Below are positions 18,809 to 26,284 of a stretch of 64,000 bases of DNA, one piece after another (position 1 is the first letter of the stretch; each line of letters opens with the position of its first letter). The stretch comes from Acidiflorens sp963841945 (lineage in GTDB: Bacteria > Acidobacteriota > Terriglobia > Terriglobales > Acidobacteriaceae). Location of the stretch: contig CAWJFC010000007.1 of NCBI GenBank assembly GCA_963841945.1, positions 62,001-126,000 on the forward strand. Direction: 5' to 3'. Under the pieces are notes generated by a model. It searched no databases. It saw only the letters and a list, made by a program, of their open reading frames with translations, and was not told the origin of the DNA. The translations under genes were made by a program, and so were the position numbers.

Positions 18809-19177
18809 TTACCAGCGAGGCTCGCGCCGCTGTCTTGGGCCGCCCCGATGGTCGTCGCGACCACGGCCACCACCACCGCCGCCAGCACCGCCTCCGCCAC
18901 CAAAGCGATGACCGCCAGTCTTGGGCCGGTCCGTCTTTGGTTTGGCTTCGTTGATGGTCAGGGGCCTGCCGCCGAAATCGGTCCCGTTCAGGGTCGCAAT
19001 CGCTTTATCGGCCTCGCTCGGACTGGTCATCTCAACAAACGCAAAACCCCGGGAACGGCCAGTATCGCGGTCCGTGACGAGGGTTACTTTCTCTACCGCG
19101 CCGTGCGCTTCAAAGAGCTGGCGCAACTCGGCATCGGTGGTGCTGTGTGGGAGATTGCCAACGTAGAGATTCTTCAT
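18809..19177 (-). CDS. Glycine-rich RRM RNA-binding protein
   Basis: 122 aa. One RNA-recognition motif (residues 1-80) with RNP2 LYVGNL and RNP1 RGFAFVEM, including the aromatic residues that stack on RNA. It is followed by a tail of Gly runs and Arg/Gly (residues 90-122). This is the bacterial/cyanobacterial Rbp layout, linked in other organisms to cold or stress mRNA binding. The start overlaps the stop of the receiver-like gene by four bases. Confidence 0.93.
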   Translation of the reverse strand: MKNLYVGNLPHSTTDAELRQLFEAHGAVEKVTLVTDRDTGRSRGFAFVEMTSPSEADKAIATLNGTDFGGRPLTINEAKPKTDRPKTGGHRFGGGGGAGGGGGGRGRDDHRGGPRQRREPRW

Positions 19178-19770
19178 TGCATTCCCTCTCTCAATAGATC
19201 GTCCAAGGTAGGCGAAGCCGGGATCCGCTTGGTAGAGCGGGCCTCAGTGTCTCGCGGCGGATCGATTCGGTCGCGAATGGCTCGGGTGCGGGCGGTATAG
19301 GCGGAACGAACGGCCGAGATTTTACGGGAGGCTTCCATGATGCCCCAGCGCTGATTCACATTCTTTAAATCGGAGGAGAGCACCGCATTGACGTTGCTCA
19401 GCAGTAATTGATCGTCGATGGTAGGGGCTTGTTGATCGTCGCGCGGCGAAGCTGCAAGATATTCCGGCTCACCGACAAGAAATGCGAGCCGCTGCGGCGG
19501 CGTGGCACCGCGAACGTCGTCGCAAAACTTGTCGCGATGACCGGGGCCCTTGTCCACGGCGATGAGAACGAGATCGTAAAAGTCCGCTCGCCACCAACAA
19601 CGAGCCTCGCCGATATCGGCGGCGCAGTCGACATCGACCTCCATTTTTCGCAGAACATCGGCGCGCAAGTCTCGCTTGCGGGGGGACGGATCCACCAGGA
19701 GAATCCGCTTCCTCTTGTAGACGTCGGCAGTGCGAAGCGAGATCGGAAGGGCTGGCATCGGAGTGTTCAT
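19174..19770 (-). CDS. Receiver-like (REC) protein with degenerate phosphorylation site
   Basis: 198 aa. Residues 20-115 resemble a CheY-like receiver: KRILLVDPSPRKRDLRADVLRK is the first strand and helix, and YDLVLIAVDKGPGHRD the third strand. At the usual phospho-Asp position the segment reads VLIAVDKG, so a Asp is present but shifted in wording, and the first acidic pair is reduced to one Asp. The C-terminal 80 residues are Arg-rich and helical without a recognised output domain. Both ends overlap neighbours by ATGA, which ties it to the RRM gene and the small basic gene in one transcript. Confidence 0.65.
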   Translation of the reverse strand: MNTPMPALPISLRTADVYKRKRILLVDPSPRKRDLRADVLRKMEVDVDCAADIGEARCWWRADFYDLVLIAVDKGPGHRDKFCDDVRGATPPQRLAFLVGEPEYLAASPRDDQQAPTIDDQLLLSNVNAVLSSDLKNVNQRWGIMEASRKISAVRSAYTARTRAIRDRIDPPRDTEARSTKRIPASPTLDDLLREGMQ

Positions 19771-19928
19771 GCTGGCACCACCCGGGGCTCGGCAGCCAAG
19801 TGGCTGGCCGCCTCCCTGTTTTTGACGCTCGCCAGATTCAGCAGTTCACGAGTCCGTTTTCGCCGCGCGATCTTTTGCTTGCGTTCACGGTTAAATCTCG
19901 ACTTGTCACCATTCTTTGCTGACATCAT
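19767..19928 (-). CDS. Small basic protein, about 53 aa
   Basis: From ATG ATG at 19928/19925 with GGGAG a few bases upstream. The protein begins M(M)SAKNGDKSRFNRERKQK and is nearly all Lys/Arg/Asn, with a short Ala/Glu tail. A longer frame to 19970 is not needed. It overlaps the receiver-like gene by four bases and is the first gene of this four-gene operon. Its composition suggests nucleic-acid or ribosome binding. Confidence 0.62.
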   Translation of the reverse strand: MMSAKNGDKSRFNRERKQKIARRKRTRELLNLASVKNREAASHLAAEPRVVPA

Positions 19929-20587
19929 TGACTCCCGGCTAAGAACGAGAATTATTGGACGGCTGAACATCGCTGCAACAAAGGAGCGCTAAAGAGGTGT
20001 ATCCCTTGGAATTTCGGGACAGAAAACGGGCAAACACGCTGGCTGAATGGGAATCGCCCAAGCAAAGAGACGCCTCTCGATCTCTCAATCGCGAAGGCGC
20101 GAGCTGCTGTTGTGGCGTATCTTCGAGGTTAAGTTGTTTTCAGTATATCCCGTTTCCGAGCGTTCTGCCCAAGAACTGATGTGACGAAAGCAGGAAGAAA
20201 TGCCGCGCGCGGCATTATCGCCTGCACTCGACGTGATGAGAAGATCATCCGCGGACTGGATGTCGAAGAACGCATCCGCGAGCGCTATTCATGCGGCCCC
20301 TGATCATAGGGGCAGACGCGATCCAACGCAGACAACATGGCTGATTTCTTGAAAAGGCCTTCGACCGGCAATTCCAGGTTTCGGATCGTTACCTTGTTTG
20401 GTTCTAAAGGCGCGCTGCGATGACTGCGACAACTCCCACTTGAATGTTCACGACCCGCGAATCCAGACTTCAAGAGCGAAGGGGCGATCCGCGAGAGCGT
20501 TTTTCTGGTCTGTAACTTCGTGAGGCTGAGTGCATCTCATGTGCGCGACCGAAGTGTCTCGGAAGCAAATTCAACTAGAGGGCGAGG
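19929..20587. other. Intergenic between divergent genes
   Basis: About 660 bases that should hold the promoters of the RRM operon (minus) and the MXKDX gene (plus). A GTG-initiated frame of 40 codons near 20181-20303 (ending RIRERYSCGP) has protein-like wording but no ribosome site and no recognised family; it may be a gene fragment. Nothing else is supported. Confidence 0.4.
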
Positions 20588-20839
20588 ATGAGTTCCATGA
20601 GAAAGACAGCTTGCAGGTTAATGGCCATGTGTGTCCTGGCAGCATCCGTAGCTGCATTTGCGCAGTCCGGCGACAACATGAAGCAGGACGAGATGAAGCA
20701 AGACAACATGAAACAGGATCAGATGAAGAAAGATGACATGAAGAAGGACAAAAAATCCAAGAAAACCAAGAAAGATCACAAGAAGGACGACATGAAGAAG
20801 GACGACACCATGAAGAAAGACGATGGCATGCAGCACTAG
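20588..20839 (+). CDS. Exported pentapeptide MXKDX repeat protein
   Basis: 83 aa. A Sec signal (RKTACRLMAMCVLAASVAAFA) is followed by nine or so degenerate units of the form Met-Lys-Lys/Gln-Asp-x, matching the MXKDX repeat family (TIGR02953). The mature part is almost entirely Met, Lys, Asp and Gln, hence extremely hydrophilic, probably disordered and periplasmic. Start ATG at 20588 with GGCGAGG just upstream; a second ATG at 20597 would give the same leader. The role is unknown; Met/Asp richness would suit metal binding or oxidant scavenging, which is inference. Confidence 0.85.
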   Translation: MSSMRKTACRLMAMCVLAASVAAFAQSGDNMKQDEMKQDNMKQDQMKKDDMKKDKKSKKTKKDHKKDDMKKDDTMKKDDGMQH

Positions 20840-20864
20840 CCATTGCCGTTCCTCAAGTTTTCTT

Positions 20865-20903
20865 CGAGTAGCCGGCGCGCGAGTCGGAGTTGCTGGCTAC
20901 TCG
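20865..20903. terminator. Long hairpin between convergent genes
   Basis: Arms 20865-20876 and 20892-20903 pair over 12 positions with one G-T wobble (outer nine bp perfect, CGAGTAGCC/GGCTACTCG) around a 15-base loop. It sits 26 bases after the MXKDX stop and 100 bases after the anti-sigma stop. No clear T-run follows on either strand, so intrinsic termination is likely but not certain. Confidence 0.5.
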
Positions 20904-21004
20904 CTCCCCTGAACAAATTCTCTGCGGCAATCTGCTTGACATTCGGCCCAGCAACAATCATCCAACGGGTACTTGATACCTATATAGCGCAGTCAGGCGC
21001 GGAT

Positions 21005-21583
21005 CTACGCCCGGCGATCAGGTATGTACTTCGGTGAGCCGAGTTCAGCCCGCAGATATTTTTTCAAACACCGCGTGCACGGTGTATAGCCTTCTTTCAT
21101 GGCCTCCCTGGCCGCGACGGTCCGGAGATGCGCCTTGTCTTGAATGAACGGGCATCCGGCGACGTGAAAGAGCTTTCCCTCCTTTGAAACTACGACCATC
21201 ATGTCGGGCGGAACGCTGCTGCCCGGCTCCGCCATTTTCGATCGCTGTTGCGGACGCGTGTAGTAGGAATAACGGCCGAGTTCGACGACGCCACCGACGA
21301 GGACGACAGTAGCCGCCGCGACGATCCATCCCATGAAACTGCGGCGCGTGGGCTGAAGGCTTTCCTCCAACCGCCGGCGCAACCGATTGCCGAACCCCAG
21401 CGGCACCTCGTTCATGCGCTCGTCGCCATACAACTGGATCACGTTTCTGGTACCCTCGAGCACCGAGCAGCAGCGGTCGCATTGGTGGAAGTGCGCGTCC
21501 ATAGCCGCGCGCAGCGTCGTGTCGACGTCATCTTCGAGATAATTGGAGATCTCACGCCAGACTTGTTCGCAAGTGACTACCAT
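21005..21583 (-). CDS. Anti-sigma factor: zinc finger, membrane helix and Cys/His-rich C-terminal domain
   Basis: 192 aa. The N-terminal zf-HC2 motif is DAHFHQCDRCC (residues 29-39), one membrane helix near 82-103 (FMGWIVAAATVVLVGGVVE), and an outer C-terminal domain with KLFHVAGCPFI and YTPCTRCLKKYL, an HxxxC...CxxC set resembling Ada-like or small metal-binding domains. The start overlaps the sigma gene end by seven bases. The external Cys cluster is a natural candidate for a redox or metal sensor that would release the sigma factor. That reading fits the MsrA/MsrB/peroxiredoxin genes upstream on the same strand. Confidence 0.87.
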   Translation of the reverse strand: MVVTCEQVWREISNYLEDDVDTTLRAAMDAHFHQCDRCCSVLEGTRNVIQLYGDERMNEVPLGFGNRLRRRLEESLQPTRRSFMGWIVAAATVVLVGGVVELGRYSYYTRPQQRSKMAEPGSSVPPDMMVVVSKEGKLFHVAGCPFIQDKAHLRTVAAREAMKEGYTPCTRCLKKYLRAELGSPKYIPDRRA

Positions 21584-22233
21584 GGCTTGGTCCCCTTTGC
21601 GTATTGCAACGTTGTGCTCCAGGCTCCGCCGAGCCCTGGTGCCAGCAGGTCACGGAGCATGAGCCGAGCGCGCAGCAGTCGCGTCTTGACCGACGCAGTG
21701 GAGATTCCCAGAGCCTTGGCAGTTTCTTCAATGCTTAAATGCTGCATGTCACGCAGCACGAACACCTCGCGGTAGATGTGCCCAAGTGTTTCGAGCGCCT
21801 CGGCGAGTTTCTCGCGGATCTCTTTCCGCTCCAGGGTCTCGGAAGGAATCTCACGCCAGTCGGCGAACTCACGCGGGATGTAATCGCCTTCCGCGTCCTC
21901 TCGGTCTACGATCGGCTCAATCGTGTGGGCGCGCTCTTTCCTCTTCCGCATGCGGGCCTCATTGACTGTGATCTGGATCAGCCACGTGCTGAAGCGTGCC
22001 TCCGCACGAAATTGCCGGATGTGCTTGAACGCCTTAAGCACAGCCTCCTGCGCAGCGTCTTCGGCGTCCGCTTCGTTGCGCAAGATGGCTAATGCCGTAG
22101 CAAATACGCGCCGTTCATAGGGTCGAATGAGCTCGTAGAAAAGATCATGCTCGCCGTCCCGGATGCGCCGGATCAGCGATTCTTCACTCAACTCTTGGGC
22201 TGGATTGCCCAGGTCCGTCGCCTCTTCGGGCAT
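21577..22233 (-). CDS. ECF-type RNA polymerase sigma factor
   Basis: 218 aa. Region 2 has LAILRNEADAEDAAQEAVLKAF and the -10-binding FSTWLIQITVNEARMRKRK; region 4 has REVFVLRDMQHLSIEETAKALGIS with the recognition helix TASVKTRLLRARLMLR. The linker is long and acidic (DREDAEGDYIPREF), as in RpoE/SigW-like groups. It is translationally coupled to the zinc-finger anti-sigma gene and lies 62 bases after MsrB. Confidence 0.93.
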   Translation of the reverse strand: MPEEATDLGNPAQELSEESLIRRIRDGEHDLFYELIRPYERRVFATALAILRNEADAEDAAQEAVLKAFKHIRQFRAEARFSTWLIQITVNEARMRKRKERAHTIEPIVDREDAEGDYIPREFADWREIPSETLERKEIREKLAEALETLGHIYREVFVLRDMQHLSIEETAKALGISTASVKTRLLRARLMLRDLLAPGLGGAWSTTLQYAKGTKPW

Positions 22234-22295
22234 CTCTCCTCACTGCCACAGTGACTTTCTGTGCTCGCAAACGACAAGGCTCCTATTCTCGCCGG

Positions 22296-22910
22296 TCAGA
22301 GAGGTTTTGCGAAGCGCAGCGACGCTGAATTCATACAGTAGCGAAGGTGCGTCGGCTCCGGGCCATCGTCAAAGACATGTCCCAGATGGGCATCGCATTC
22401 GGTACAGGAAACCGCAGTCCGCACCATGCCGTAAGCGGTATCGCGAATTTCACGGACATTTTCGGCGGCGATGGGCGCCCAGAAGCTCGGCCAGCCCGTG
22501 CCGGAATCAAATTTAGTGGCCGAGTCGAACAGCGCATTGTCACAGCAGATGCAGCGATAGATTCCCTTGTCGTGCAGGTTCCAGTATTTGCCGGAGAAAG
22601 CGATTTCGGTATCGGAGTTGCGGGTGATGTCGAAGACGCCCGGCGGCAGCTGCTTGCGCCATTCAGCCGCGCTTTTGACGACTCGGGCGACCCGGGCTTT
22701 GTTTAATCGCTGGCCTGAGTCGGAGAAAAGAACGATCGTCACTTCGCTACCTTTATCTTTCGGCTCGGTGGAGTTGGCTGCCGCGGCTTCCAGCACCTGA
22801 GGCGCTCTCCAATGCCAGAGCACCAACCCTCCGATGGCTGCAGCAACGCTGGTCAAGAAGACACGGCGACGAGTGTTGGGGCCTTGGCAATTGAGATCGG
22901 TGTCGAACAT
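22296..22910 (-). CDS. msrB: Peptide-methionine (R)-S-oxide reductase, Tat/Sec exported
   Basis: 204 aa. N-terminal leader NTRRRVFLTSVAAAIGGLVLWHW has a twin-arginine look. The catalytic domain holds zinc CxxC pairs (CICC and CTEC) and the active-site block RYCMNSASLRF, Cys about 192, the nucleophile that reduces Met-R-sulfoxide. FDSGTGWPSFW and HLGHVFDDGP are typical substrate-binding blocks. It lies nine bases downstream of msrA, so the two stereospecific activities are co-expressed and exported to repair oxidised envelope proteins. Confidence 0.95.
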   Translation of the reverse strand: MFDTDLNCQGPNTRRRVFLTSVAAAIGGLVLWHWRAPQVLEAAAANSTEPKDKGSEVTIVLFSDSGQRLNKARVARVVKSAAEWRKQLPPGVFDITRNSDTEIAFSGKYWNLHDKGIYRCICCDNALFDSATKFDSGTGWPSFWAPIAAENVREIRDTAYGMVRTAVSCTECDAHLGHVFDDGPEPTHLRYCMNSASLRFAKPL

Positions 22911-22918
22911 GGTGTCTT

Positions 22919-23596
22919 CTACTTTCTGGTATAGAGATCGGGGAACTCCCGGCGAAGATGTTCGACCTTGGGAGCGTCGTTGTACATGATGTAGGGCTGG
23001 TCGGGATGCAGTGCAGCGTAGTTCTGGTGATACGCCTCGGCCGGATAGAAGGCCTGGAGCGCCACCACCTTCGTCACCAGCGGACGGTGAAAGACGTTGG
23101 CCTTGTCGAGCTGAGCAATATAGGCCTCGGCAATATGCTTCTGCTCCTCGCTGACGTAGAAAATTGAAGAACGGTATTGCGTTCCTTCGTCGGGACCCTG
23201 GCGGTTGAGTTGCGTGGGATCATGGGCGACAGAGAAGAAGATGCGAAGCAACTCGCCGTAGGTGATCCGGGAAGGATCATAGACGATCTGGACGGATTCC
23301 GCGTGGCCGGTTTCACCGGTGCTGACAATCTCATACTCGGCCGTTTTGGCAGAGCCGCCTGAGTATCCAGAGGTAGCGCTAATGACACCCTTCACGTGTT
23401 GAAAAACGGCCTGAATTCCCCAGAAACATCCGCCGGCCACGACTGCGGTTTGTTGACTCGCTGTGGCGGCCCGCTCGGCGTCCACGACTGGTGCGGGCAG
23501 CGGGGTGGCGAGGCCCGCCTTGGCGTTGCAGGCGCTGGTGACAAAAAGCGATCCTAAGACAAGCAAAGTCACACGAAAATAAGGACTTAGATTCAT
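22919..23596 (-). CDS. msrA: Peptide-methionine (S)-S-oxide reductase, exported
   Basis: 225 aa. A signal peptide (residues 1-25, LLVLGSLFVTSACNA; possible but non-ideal lipobox) is followed by the MsrA domain with the GGCFWG active site (Cys 57), SGYSGG and GHAESVQIVYDP. The usual resolving Cys near the C-terminus is not obvious, so recycling may differ. The first gene of the msrA-msrB pair, 89 bases downstream of the peroxiredoxin gene on the same strand. Confidence 0.95.
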   Translation of the reverse strand: MNLSPYFRVTLLVLGSLFVTSACNAKAGLATPLPAPVVDAERAATASQQTAVVAGGCFWGIQAVFQHVKGVISATSGYSGGSAKTAEYEIVSTGETGHAESVQIVYDPSRITYGELLRIFFSVAHDPTQLNRQGPDEGTQYRSSIFYVSEEQKHIAEAYIAQLDKANVFHRPLVTKVVALQAFYPAEAYHQNYAALHPDQPYIMYNDAPKVEHLRREFPDLYTRK

Positions 23597-23685
23597 CTTG
23601 ATTATCTCCTCCTACTGCCGACTAGCAGAAGCTCCCCAATTGGAGTGCCGAAGGCGGTAAAAGTTTCAAGTCCCCTCGACAGTCC

Positions 23686-24234
23686 CTATCTGGAGTCGCC
23701 GCTTTGCTCTTGCAATTTGGCGAGAGCTGCCAAGACTTCCTCACTGTGCTGGTTAGGATCCACCTCGCTGAATACTTTGGCCACCTTGCCCTCGGGATTG
23801 ATGATGAAGGTGTGACGGGAGGCGAATTTCACGAGGCCGAGGTTGGTCAACGAGCCATAGGCTTTGGAAACCTTGTGATCGGTGTCGGCCAGAAGTTTGA
23901 AGTTCAGCCCTTCTTTTGTGCAGAACTGCTTGTGGGAGTCGGCGCTATCAACGCTGACGCCAAGCACCACTACATTCCTCTGCCGGTACTGCGACTGGTC
24001 GCGCTGGAAGTTGTGCGCCTCGATCGTGCAGCCGCTGGTGAAGTCTTTGGGATAGAAGTACAAGACCACCCACTTGCCGCGATAATCTCTCAGGCTGACC
24101 GGCGTGCCTTCCTGCGAGGTGAGCGTGAAATCGGGCGCCAGGCTGCCCACGGATGGTACGGAATCGGCAAACATCATCGGCGTGAGCGCGATGGTCACTG
24201 CCAGAATCGCTATGATCAGGGTTCGATACCTCAT
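23686..24234 (-). CDS. Exported peroxiredoxin (AhpC/TSA, BCP-like)
   Basis: 182 aa from the ATG at 24234, which overlaps the preceding stop as ATGA; a start six codons earlier is less likely. Leader MRYRTLIIAILAVTIALTPMMFA is a Sec signal. The thioredoxin fold holds APDFTLTSQEG and the peroxidatic site FYPKDFTSGCT (Cys 69), which reduces H2O2 or lipid hydroperoxides. It is the fifth gene of the desaturase operon, where an exported lipid-peroxide scavenger would protect the unsaturated products made by its neighbours. Confidence 0.9.
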   Translation of the reverse strand: MRYRTLIIAILAVTIALTPMMFADSVPSVGSLAPDFTLTSQEGTPVSLRDYRGKWVVLYFYPKDFTSGCTIEAHNFQRDQSQYRQRNVVVLGVSVDSADSHKQFCTKEGLNFKLLADTDHKVSKAYGSLTNLGLVKFASRHTFIINPEGKVAKVFSEVDPNQHSEEVLAALAKLQEQSGDSR

Positions 24235-25502
24235 TGCGGGGCCTCCCGCCATGCTGGCTGCATCTCAGGTTCATTCATTAGATGGACTTCACTCGTCACT
24301 TTGCTGAGAACCAACTGCGCATCGCTGATGTAGCGTTCATGGAATGCTCCCTCGCAGTACGCCAGGTAGTAGTCCCACATGCGCACGAAGCGATCGTCGA
24401 ACCCGAGTTGTCGCACTTTGGAGAGATGATCGAGAAATCGGCAGCGCCATTCGTGAAGAGTCAGAGCATAGTGCTTGCCGATATCTTCCATGTGAAAAAG
24501 TTGCATGCGGGTAGTTCTGGCCAATGATCGCTGGATCTCGATGACCGAGGCCAACTCGGCTCCGGGAAAGATGTGCTTCTTGATCCAGTCGCTCTGCTTG
24601 CGGTATTGCTGAAATTTCGCTTCGAGGATGGTGATGGTCTGCAGCAGCATACTGCCGTCCGGTTTGAGCAGGCGATCACAAGCTCCAAAGTAGTCGTCGT
24701 AGTGCTCGTAACCCACGGCTTCGAACATTTCAATGCTCACGATTTTGTCGAACTGGCCGCGCAGATTGCGGTAGTCCTCGAACAGCAACTGGATGCGGTC
24801 ACCCGCCCGGCTCCGAGAGAACACTTCATGCGCGTAATCGTGCTGCTGGCGGCTGATGGTCGTAGTGGTTACACGGCACCCGTAAGTCTCAGCCGCGTAT
24901 GCCGCGAAACCGCCCCAGCCGGTGCCGATTTCGAGAATGTGATCGCGCGGGCCGAGCTGAAGTTTGCGGCAGATGCCGTCGAACTTGCGGACCTGCGCCT
25001 GCTCCAGAGTATCGTCTACGGCCTCGTAATAGGCGCACGAGTAAGCCAGGGCTCGGTCGAGGAAAAGGCGATAGAAGTCATTGCCCAAGTCGTAGTGATA
25101 TGCGATATTACGGCGGCTGCCTGCCTGCGTGTTGTCGCAACGGCGATGCTCCAGAAAGTCAGCGAGCCTGCGAAAGGACGTCAAAAGGCGGTTGCTGCCT
25201 TCCAGTTGATCCAGATTTCGCACCGCCAAACGGACAACGGGAACCAGATCAGGAGTCGACCAGTCGCCATCCATGTAAGATTCGCCAATACCGACATCTC
25301 CCGCTAACAGAGCACGGAGGAAAAAGCGCTCATCGTGTACGGCTATGACAGCATGCAGCGGGTCTTTGTCCAGAGGAGGACCGGACTGCCCAAAGCCGTA
25401 GGTGTCCTCGGGACAGACAATCTCAAGGCTGCCTACCCGGAGCCCGGCCAAGGTCTTCAGGAATATTTTCTTCGCGATACTCGTAGTTATTCCGCTCGCC
25501 AC
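24231..25502 (-). CDS. cfa: Cyclopropane-fatty-acyl-phospholipid synthase family methyltransferase
   Basis: 423 aa from GTG 25502 (GGGGG seven bases upstream); the longer frame to 25676 lies inside the preceding gene. The N-terminal CFA domain is followed by the SAM-binding core with ILEIGTGWGGFAAYAAE, then VSIEMFEAVGYEHYDDYF and a C-terminal helical part. The enzyme transfers a methyl or methylene from S-adenosylmethionine onto the double bond of membrane acyl chains. Within the desaturase/amine-oxidase/DUF1365 cluster it may instead make methylated (furan-precursor) acyl chains, as related proteins do in Rhodobacter (from memory). It overlaps the DUF1365 gene by 16 bases. Confidence 0.9.
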   Translation of the reverse strand: MASGITTSIAKKIFLKTLAGLRVGSLEIVCPEDTYGFGQSGPPLDKDPLHAVIAVHDERFFLRALLAGDVGIGESYMDGDWSTPDLVPVVRLAVRNLDQLEGSNRLLTSFRRLADFLEHRRCDNTQAGSRRNIAYHYDLGNDFYRLFLDRALAYSCAYYEAVDDTLEQAQVRKFDGICRKLQLGPRDHILEIGTGWGGFAAYAAETYGCRVTTTTISRQQHDYAHEVFSRSRAGDRIQLLFEDYRNLRGQFDKIVSIEMFEAVGYEHYDDYFGACDRLLKPDGSMLLQTITILEAKFQQYRKQSDWIKKHIFPGAELASVIEIQRSLARTTRMQLFHMEDIGKHYALTLHEWRCRFLDHLSKVRQLGFDDRFVRMWDYYLAYCEGAFHERYISDAQLVLSKVTSEVHLMNEPEMQPAWREAPQ

Positions 25503-26284
25503 GATGCCCCCAAATTCTGCGCCGTTGCTCGCTGGAAGCGACCCGCGCCGGGATGACTGACCACCGGGACTCGCTTCAGCAGCAACCGCAAAGCCTGCCA
25601 ATGGATGGCGGTGATTACCTTCGCAGTCATCCAAGGAAATCGCAGCAGGGCCCGGTGCAGTTCTGCTTGCGACCACTCGCGCCGCTCCAGTTTCAGCGTG
25701 GAATCGAAGATCTCCCGCCCGTTCTCATAACTGACGCTCTGACTAATCAACCGCTCACCCGGAGGCGTGAATGTCCAATCGTATTCCTGGGCCAGTTTCA
25801 GAAATGGCGAGACGTGAAACTGCTTGGGAAATCGGTACCGCTTGTTTTCGCCGGCGGGGCGCTCGACACTGCGCGTGAGCCAGTAGTTTGCGGTCTCTCC
25901 GAAGGTATTGTTGACTTCTGCCATGATCATCTGCAATCTATCTTCGCAGTCGTAACAGTAGAAGAATGAAACCGGGTTGAAGTTGTGTCCCAGGTAGCGG
26001 AGATGAGTGAGCAGGAAGATTCGTCCTTCCGGAATCGCAACTCCGTTTTGCTCCGCATCCCGCGATACGCGCACGCGCAGCGTCCTCGCTGGATCACCGA
26101 AGTGATCCTGCTCCTGATACGAGACTAAGTTGCGCCGGTTGTATCCCGAGAGCGGAGAAACATTCATCAGTTCCGTCAGGCGGTCGATATCGAGGAAGAC
26201 CATGAACAGCGGGTAAGTAAATTCGTGACGGACAGGACTGAACCGGCGATGACGTAACTTTCCGGTATAGATTCCCGATTCCAT
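25487..26284 (-). CDS. DUF1365 family protein
   Basis: 265 aa from the ATG at 26284, which overlaps the upstream stop as TAATG. Family blocks are GIYTGKLRHRRFSPVRHEF, LTHLRYLGHNFNPVSFFYCY and AEVNNTFGE. DUF1365 proteins are almost always found with a COG2907 amine oxidase and a CFA-like methyltransferase and are thought to act on lipids, but no reaction is established. Basic and without a signal peptide; probably peripheral at the inner membrane. Confidence 0.92.
   Translation of the reverse strand: MESGIYTGKLRHRRFSPVRHEFTYPLFMVFLDIDRLTELMNVSPLSGYNRRNLVSYQEQDHFGDPARTLRVRVSRDAEQNGVAIPEGRIFLLTHLRYLGHNFNPVSFFYCYDCEDRLQMIMAEVNNTFGETANYWLTRSVERPAGENKRYRFPKQFHVSPFLKLAQEYDWTFTPPGERLISQSVSYENGREIFDSTLKLERREWSQAELHRALLRFPWMTAKVITAIHWQALRLLLKRVPVVSHPGAGRFQRATAQNLGASWRAE

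Noticed and set aside
18437..19300. Long plus-strand frame (287 codons) opposite the RRM operon
   Set aside because: It is the complement of the RRM and receiver-like genes, which have clear motifs and overlaps; its translation is Arg/Ser-rich shadow.
20285..20473. 62-codon minus-strand frame in the gap before the MXKDX gene
   Set aside because: No ribosome site, no family resemblance, composition like random sequence.
25502..25676. N-terminal extension of the CFA-like protein
   Set aside because: Lies wholly inside the DUF1365 gene and lacks homology; GTG 25502 has a good ribosome site.
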